From the NCBI RefSeq assembly GCF_022751215.1, contig NZ_JAICDG010000006.1, positions 248,001-312,000 of the forward strand: DNA of 64,000 bases. Direction: 5' to 3'. A program made the translations under genes and the position numbers. Shown piece after piece: positions 61,589 through 64,000 of this stretch (within the stretch, counting starts at the first letter, position 1; each line of letters begins with the position of its first letter). The notes beneath the pieces are model-generated. The model saw nothing but the letters and a program-made list of their open reading frames with translations. It was not told the DNA's origin and made no database searches. The DNA is from Actinomadura terrae (lineage in GTDB: Bacteria > Actinomycetota > Actinomycetes > Streptosporangiales > Streptosporangiaceae).

Positions 61589-61783
61589 TTCTTAGGGCGT
61601 CGCGAAACTCCCGGGCGGGCTCGCGGCGGCACTGGACCAGCGGCGCGCCTCGCCCGCAGGCTCGCCGGGCAAGGCTTCCGATATTCGCTCGACCGTTATC
61701 TTGCGCGCTGTGAATCAATCCCAGTAGTTGAAAAGGACCGCAGCCCGTCGCATGGGCGTTCACGCCAACATTTGGTCGGACGG

Positions 61784-62659
61784 CTAGGCGGACGCGGCGG
61801 TCTCCTCGCGCACCGCGGGCAGGACCTCGTGCGCGAGCCGCTCGACCTGCTCGGCCACGCCGGGACCGGCGGGCATGAAGTTGAAGGCGTTGAAGCCGAT
61901 CTCGACAAAGCCGAGGAGCCGCTCGATGACGGCGCCTGGCGGCCCGCTCACCAGGCCCGGAACGTCGTCGACCTGCTCGCTGATCCGGACGCCGACGTTG
62001 TAGGCGCGGGTGATGCGGGCGGGGTCGCGTCCGGCCTCCTCGGCGGCGGCCGCGATGCGCTCCAACATGACCCGTGCCGTCTCGGGCGGCGCGAAGCCGA
62101 GCGAGGGGATCCAGCCGTCGGCGAGCCGTCCGGTGAGGGCGAGGGCGCGCGGGCCGAACGTGCCGAGCCAGATCGGGATGTCGCGCTCGGGCTTCGGTTC
62201 GAGATCGGCCGCGTCGACGTGGTGGACGCGGCCGGCGTGGGTGAAGCCCGGCTCGCTCCACAGGCCACGGGCGATGTGGATCGCGTCCTCCAGGCCGTCG
62301 ATCTTGTCCCGCGGCGTCGGAACGGGAATGCCGAAGGAGCGGAACTCCTCGTCGGAGTAGCCCCCGCCGAGCCCGAGGATCAGCCGTCCGCCGGAGAGCC
62401 GGTCGAACGTCTCGGCCATCTTCGCGACCATGGCCGGGTTGCGGTACGGGACGCCGAGGACGCGCGTCGCGATCGTGATCCTGCTGGTCGCGGCGGCGAT
62501 CCAGGACAGCATCGTCCAGGTCTCCATGGTCGGGTGCGCGGTGCACGGATGGTCGGACGCGGACACGAAGTCGAAGCCGAGCCGCTCGGCCTCGCGCGCG
62601 CAGGCGACGGGGTCGGCGCCGGGCGCCGCCGACGTGGAGACGTTCAGGCCGCAACGCAT
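61784..62659 (-). CDS. LLM-class F420-dependent oxidoreductase
   Basis: A 291-residue luciferase-like (TIM barrel) protein. Family blocks are EAERLGFDFVSASDHPC, SRITIATRVLGVPYRNPAMV, LGLGGGYSDEEFRSFGI, IWLGTFGPRALALTGRLADG (parts) and a C-terminal FNFMPAGPG. Such enzymes reduce or oxidise substrates with F420 or FMN. ATG 62659 has GGAGGTAGG 5 nt upstream and overlaps the end of the YczE-like gene by 16 bp, so the two are co-transcribed under the MarR-type operators. Confidence 0.87.
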   Translation of the reverse strand: MRCGLNVSTSAAPGADPVACAREAERLGFDFVSASDHPCTAHPTMETWTMLSWIAAATSRITIATRVLGVPYRNPAMVAKMAETFDRLSGGRLILGLGGGYSDEEFRSFGIPVPTPRDKIDGLEDAIHIARGLWSEPGFTHAGRVHHVDAADLEPKPERDIPIWLGTFGPRALALTGRLADGWIPSLGFAPPETARVMLERIAAAAEEAGRDPARITRAYNVGVRISEQVDDVPGLVSGPPGAVIERLLGFVEIGFNAFNFMPAGPGVAEQVERLAHEVLPAVREETAASA

Positions 62660-63237
62660 GGTCCTACCTCCAGCTTGGAAATGAAGTACTGCGCGATCGG
62701 GCCGATGCCGACCGCGTACAGGACGGTCCCGATTCCGACCGTCCCGCCGAGGAGCCAGCCGAGCAGCAGCGCGGCCGCCTCGATCGCGGTGCGCATGGCC
62801 CGGATGGAATGGCCGCGCGCCGCGAGGCCGGTCATGAGGCCGTCGCGCGGTCCGGGGCCGAACCCGGCGCCGATGTAGAGGCCGGTCGCCGCGCCGTTGC
62901 CGACGATCGCGGCGGCCAGCAGCGCGATCCGCCAGCCGAGCCCGGACGGCTCGGCGACGACCGCCAGCGCCGCGTCGGCGGCGAGGCCGACGACGAGGAC
63001 GTTGCTGACCGTGCCGAGGCCGGGCCGCTGGCGCAGCGGGACCCAGAGCAGCAGGACGGCGGCCGCGGTGAGGTTGACGACCCAGCCGAGCGGGAGGCCG
63101 GTCCGCGCGGCGAGGCCCTAGTGCAGGACGTCCCACGGGTCGAGCCCGAGGTCGGCGCGCACCATCAGCCCGATGCTGACGCCGAAGAGGACGAGCCCCC
63201 CGTACAGGTGGCTCAGCCTCCGCCATCTATTTGACAT
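62644..63237 (-). pseudogene. YczE/YyaS-like membrane protein interrupted by an in-frame amber codon
   Basis: The 197-codon frame from ATG 63237 begins MSNRWRRLSHLYGGLVLFGV and continues LGLDPWDVLH, then TAG (codon 40, at 63118-63120), then GLAARTGLPLGWVVNLTAAA through five more hydrophobic segments to SKLEVGPCVAA. Homologues have Gln (CAG) at the stop position (DPWDVLHQGL), so a single C-to-T change explains the loss. Everything else is intact. The product would be a six-helix membrane protein of unknown role. Confidence 0.8.
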
Positions 63238-63273
63238 GTCAAGAAAACTACGGCCCGAGTATGTGACATGTCA
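63231..63273. promoter_or_regulatory. Two MarR-type palindromic operators over the divergent starts
   Basis: TTGACATGTCAA (63231-63242) covers the start codon of the YczE-like gene. TGACATGTCA (63264-63273) covers the ATG at 63268, one of two possible starts of the MarR gene. Their centres are 32 bp apart, about three helical turns. The arrangement fits autoregulation by the adjacent MarR protein. Confidence 0.75.
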
Positions 63274-63288
63274 ACTAGAGTGTCCGGC

Positions 63289-63756
63289 ATGGACGAACCA
63301 CGCTGGCTCAACTCCGACGAGGACCGCGCCTGGCGCGGCTACCGGCGTCTGTCGCTGCTGCTCGGCCGGCAACTCGCCCGGGACCTGGTCGCCGACTCCA
63401 ACCTCTCCGAGGCCGACTACGACGTCCTGTCCAATCTCGGCGAGACGCCGGGCGGGCGGATCAGGCTGACCGACCTGGCCGCGCACATGCGCTGGTCGCC
63501 GAGCCGCCTGTCGCACCAGGTGGCACGGATGCGGCAACGCGGCCTGGTCACCCGCGAGGCGAGCCCGGACGACGGCCGCGGCTCGGTCATCGTCCTCAGC
63601 GACGAGGGACGGCGGACGATCGAGGAGGCCGCGCCGCGGCACGTCGAGTCCGTCCGCCGCCACTTCATCGACCTGCTGACGCCCGCGCAGGTCCAGGCCC
63701 TCGCCGCGCTGAGCGACACGGTCGTGGAGCATCTCGTCAAGGCCGAGTCCGAGTAG
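63289..63756 (+). CDS. MarR-family transcriptional regulator
   Basis: A 155-residue winged-helix repressor. The core is DYDVLSNLGETPGGRIRLTD, then LAAHMRWSPSRLSHQVARMR as the recognition region (~60-79) and GLVTREASPDDGRGSVIVLS as the wing. I chose ATG 63289; ATG 63268 in the same frame would add MSTRVSG but lies inside operator 2. It is divergent from the YczE-like/LLM operon and probably represses both itself and that operon. Confidence 0.9.
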   Translation: MDEPRWLNSDEDRAWRGYRRLSLLLGRQLARDLVADSNLSEADYDVLSNLGETPGGRIRLTDLAAHMRWSPSRLSHQVARMRQRGLVTREASPDDGRGSVIVLSDEGRRTIEEAAPRHVESVRRHFIDLLTPAQVQALAALSDTVVEHLVKAESE

Positions 63757-63843
63757 GCCCTCGTCGGCAGAGGCGCATGTTCTGGAACAGTGCTGAAGAT
63801 TCACGGCCCTTCAGTAGAAGGTGGAGAAGTCACACCTTCGTGA

Positions 63844-64000
63844 ATGAGTATCGTCATGTGCGCTAACGAAGAACCCGCCTCGATCTCGGCCCCGCGCAGC
63901 CTGGCCATGCGGCGGGCCCATGCTCGAGACCGACTCGAAACCGGCTTCCAGATGTGGCCGGCCACCGGCAGCGACGGGCACGGCGCGCATCTGATCCCCG
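63844..64000 (+). CDS. Start of a possible pyridoxamine 5'-phosphate oxidase-like protein
   Basis: The last 52 codons from ATG 63844 read MSIVMCANEEPASISAPRSL, AMRRAHARDRLETGFQMWPA and TGSDGHGAHLIP, then leave the window. The ARDRLE...ATgsdG..HLiP pattern is that of split-barrel FMN/F420-binding proteins. The start could instead be ATG 63856. The 63,757-63,843 gap shows nothing clear. Confidence 0.5.
   Translation, partial: MSIVMCANEEPASISAPRSLAMRRAHARDRLETGFQMWPATGSDGHGAHLIP

Noticed and set aside
1..64000. CRISPR arrays, tRNA, rRNA or known riboswitches
   Set aside because: I looked for repeat-spacer periodicity, tRNA arms with CCA ends, and known aptamer cores and saw none; only the trpL attenuator is supported.

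Overview
The window is about 72% GC, densely coded with strong third-position G/C bias, and uses many GTG and some TTG starts. It carries a HelD-type RNA polymerase ATPase, SigE/ECF41-type sigma factors, an F420-type LLM oxidoreductase and MmyB-type XRE regulators. This points to a filamentous actinomycete, probably Streptosporangiales/Thermomonosporaceae (Actinomadura-like). The genus is inference. I saw no rRNA, tRNA or CRISPR array.

Layout. 1-7.6 kb (minus): HelD (partial), then a Pls/PosA-type single-module peptide synthetase with an M1 metallopeptidase directly downstream, then a secreted M28 peptidase. 7.7-10 kb (plus): an SDR, an orphan and degenerate ABC ATPase, and a TetR regulator. 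10-17 kb: an MHS permease with an OmpR-type two-component system, convergent with a catabolic operon (amidotransferase, esterase, enoyl-CoA hydratase, TAXI binding protein). 17-28.8 kb: flavohaemoprotein, MBL hydrolase, MmyB-like regulator, a divergent ThyX, a cytoplasmic molybdoenzyme, a DUF1266 protein, adenosine deaminase, a WYL regulator and an SDR. 29-31.4 kb: a fused anthranilate synthase TrpE(G) preceded by a trpL leader peptide with three Trp codons and an attenuator. 31.6-42.1 kb: DUF3311/SSS carboxylate permease, a GT2/membrane pair, a SigE-type sigma factor with a membrane partner, an ECF41 sigma factor divergent from an NmrA-like protein, and a CehA-type metallohydrolase.

42.1-50.4 kb is different. 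Coding density drops, base composition is less GC-extreme, and it holds broken genes (solute-binding protein, transposase, TetR and an unrecognised gene) between a few intact ones: an AraC regulator, a Cys-rich hypothetical protein and a carotenoid oxygenase with intact TetR-type operators. I read it as a decaying accessory island.

50.4-53.5 kb is a phosphate/polyphosphate locus: a Pit transporter with a PHO box and a small membrane partner, divergent from a CYTH-CHAD protein. 53.8-61.5 kb is again accessory: an I36-type secreted protein, a 1237-residue HTH-nSTAND-WD40 protein that is probably leaderless, an N-terminally truncated CYTH protein, an MFS gene with several frameshifts, a winged-helix regulator and a STAS protein lacking the usual serine. 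61.8-64 kb holds an LLM oxidoreductase, a YczE-like membrane gene interrupted by one amber codon, and a divergent MarR regulator with two palindromic operators over the start codons.

The best candidates for new biology are the synthetase/peptidase pair, the HTH-nSTAND-WD40 protein, the MarR/YczE/LLM locus and the 11-bp start-codon ladder in front of the TAXI gene.
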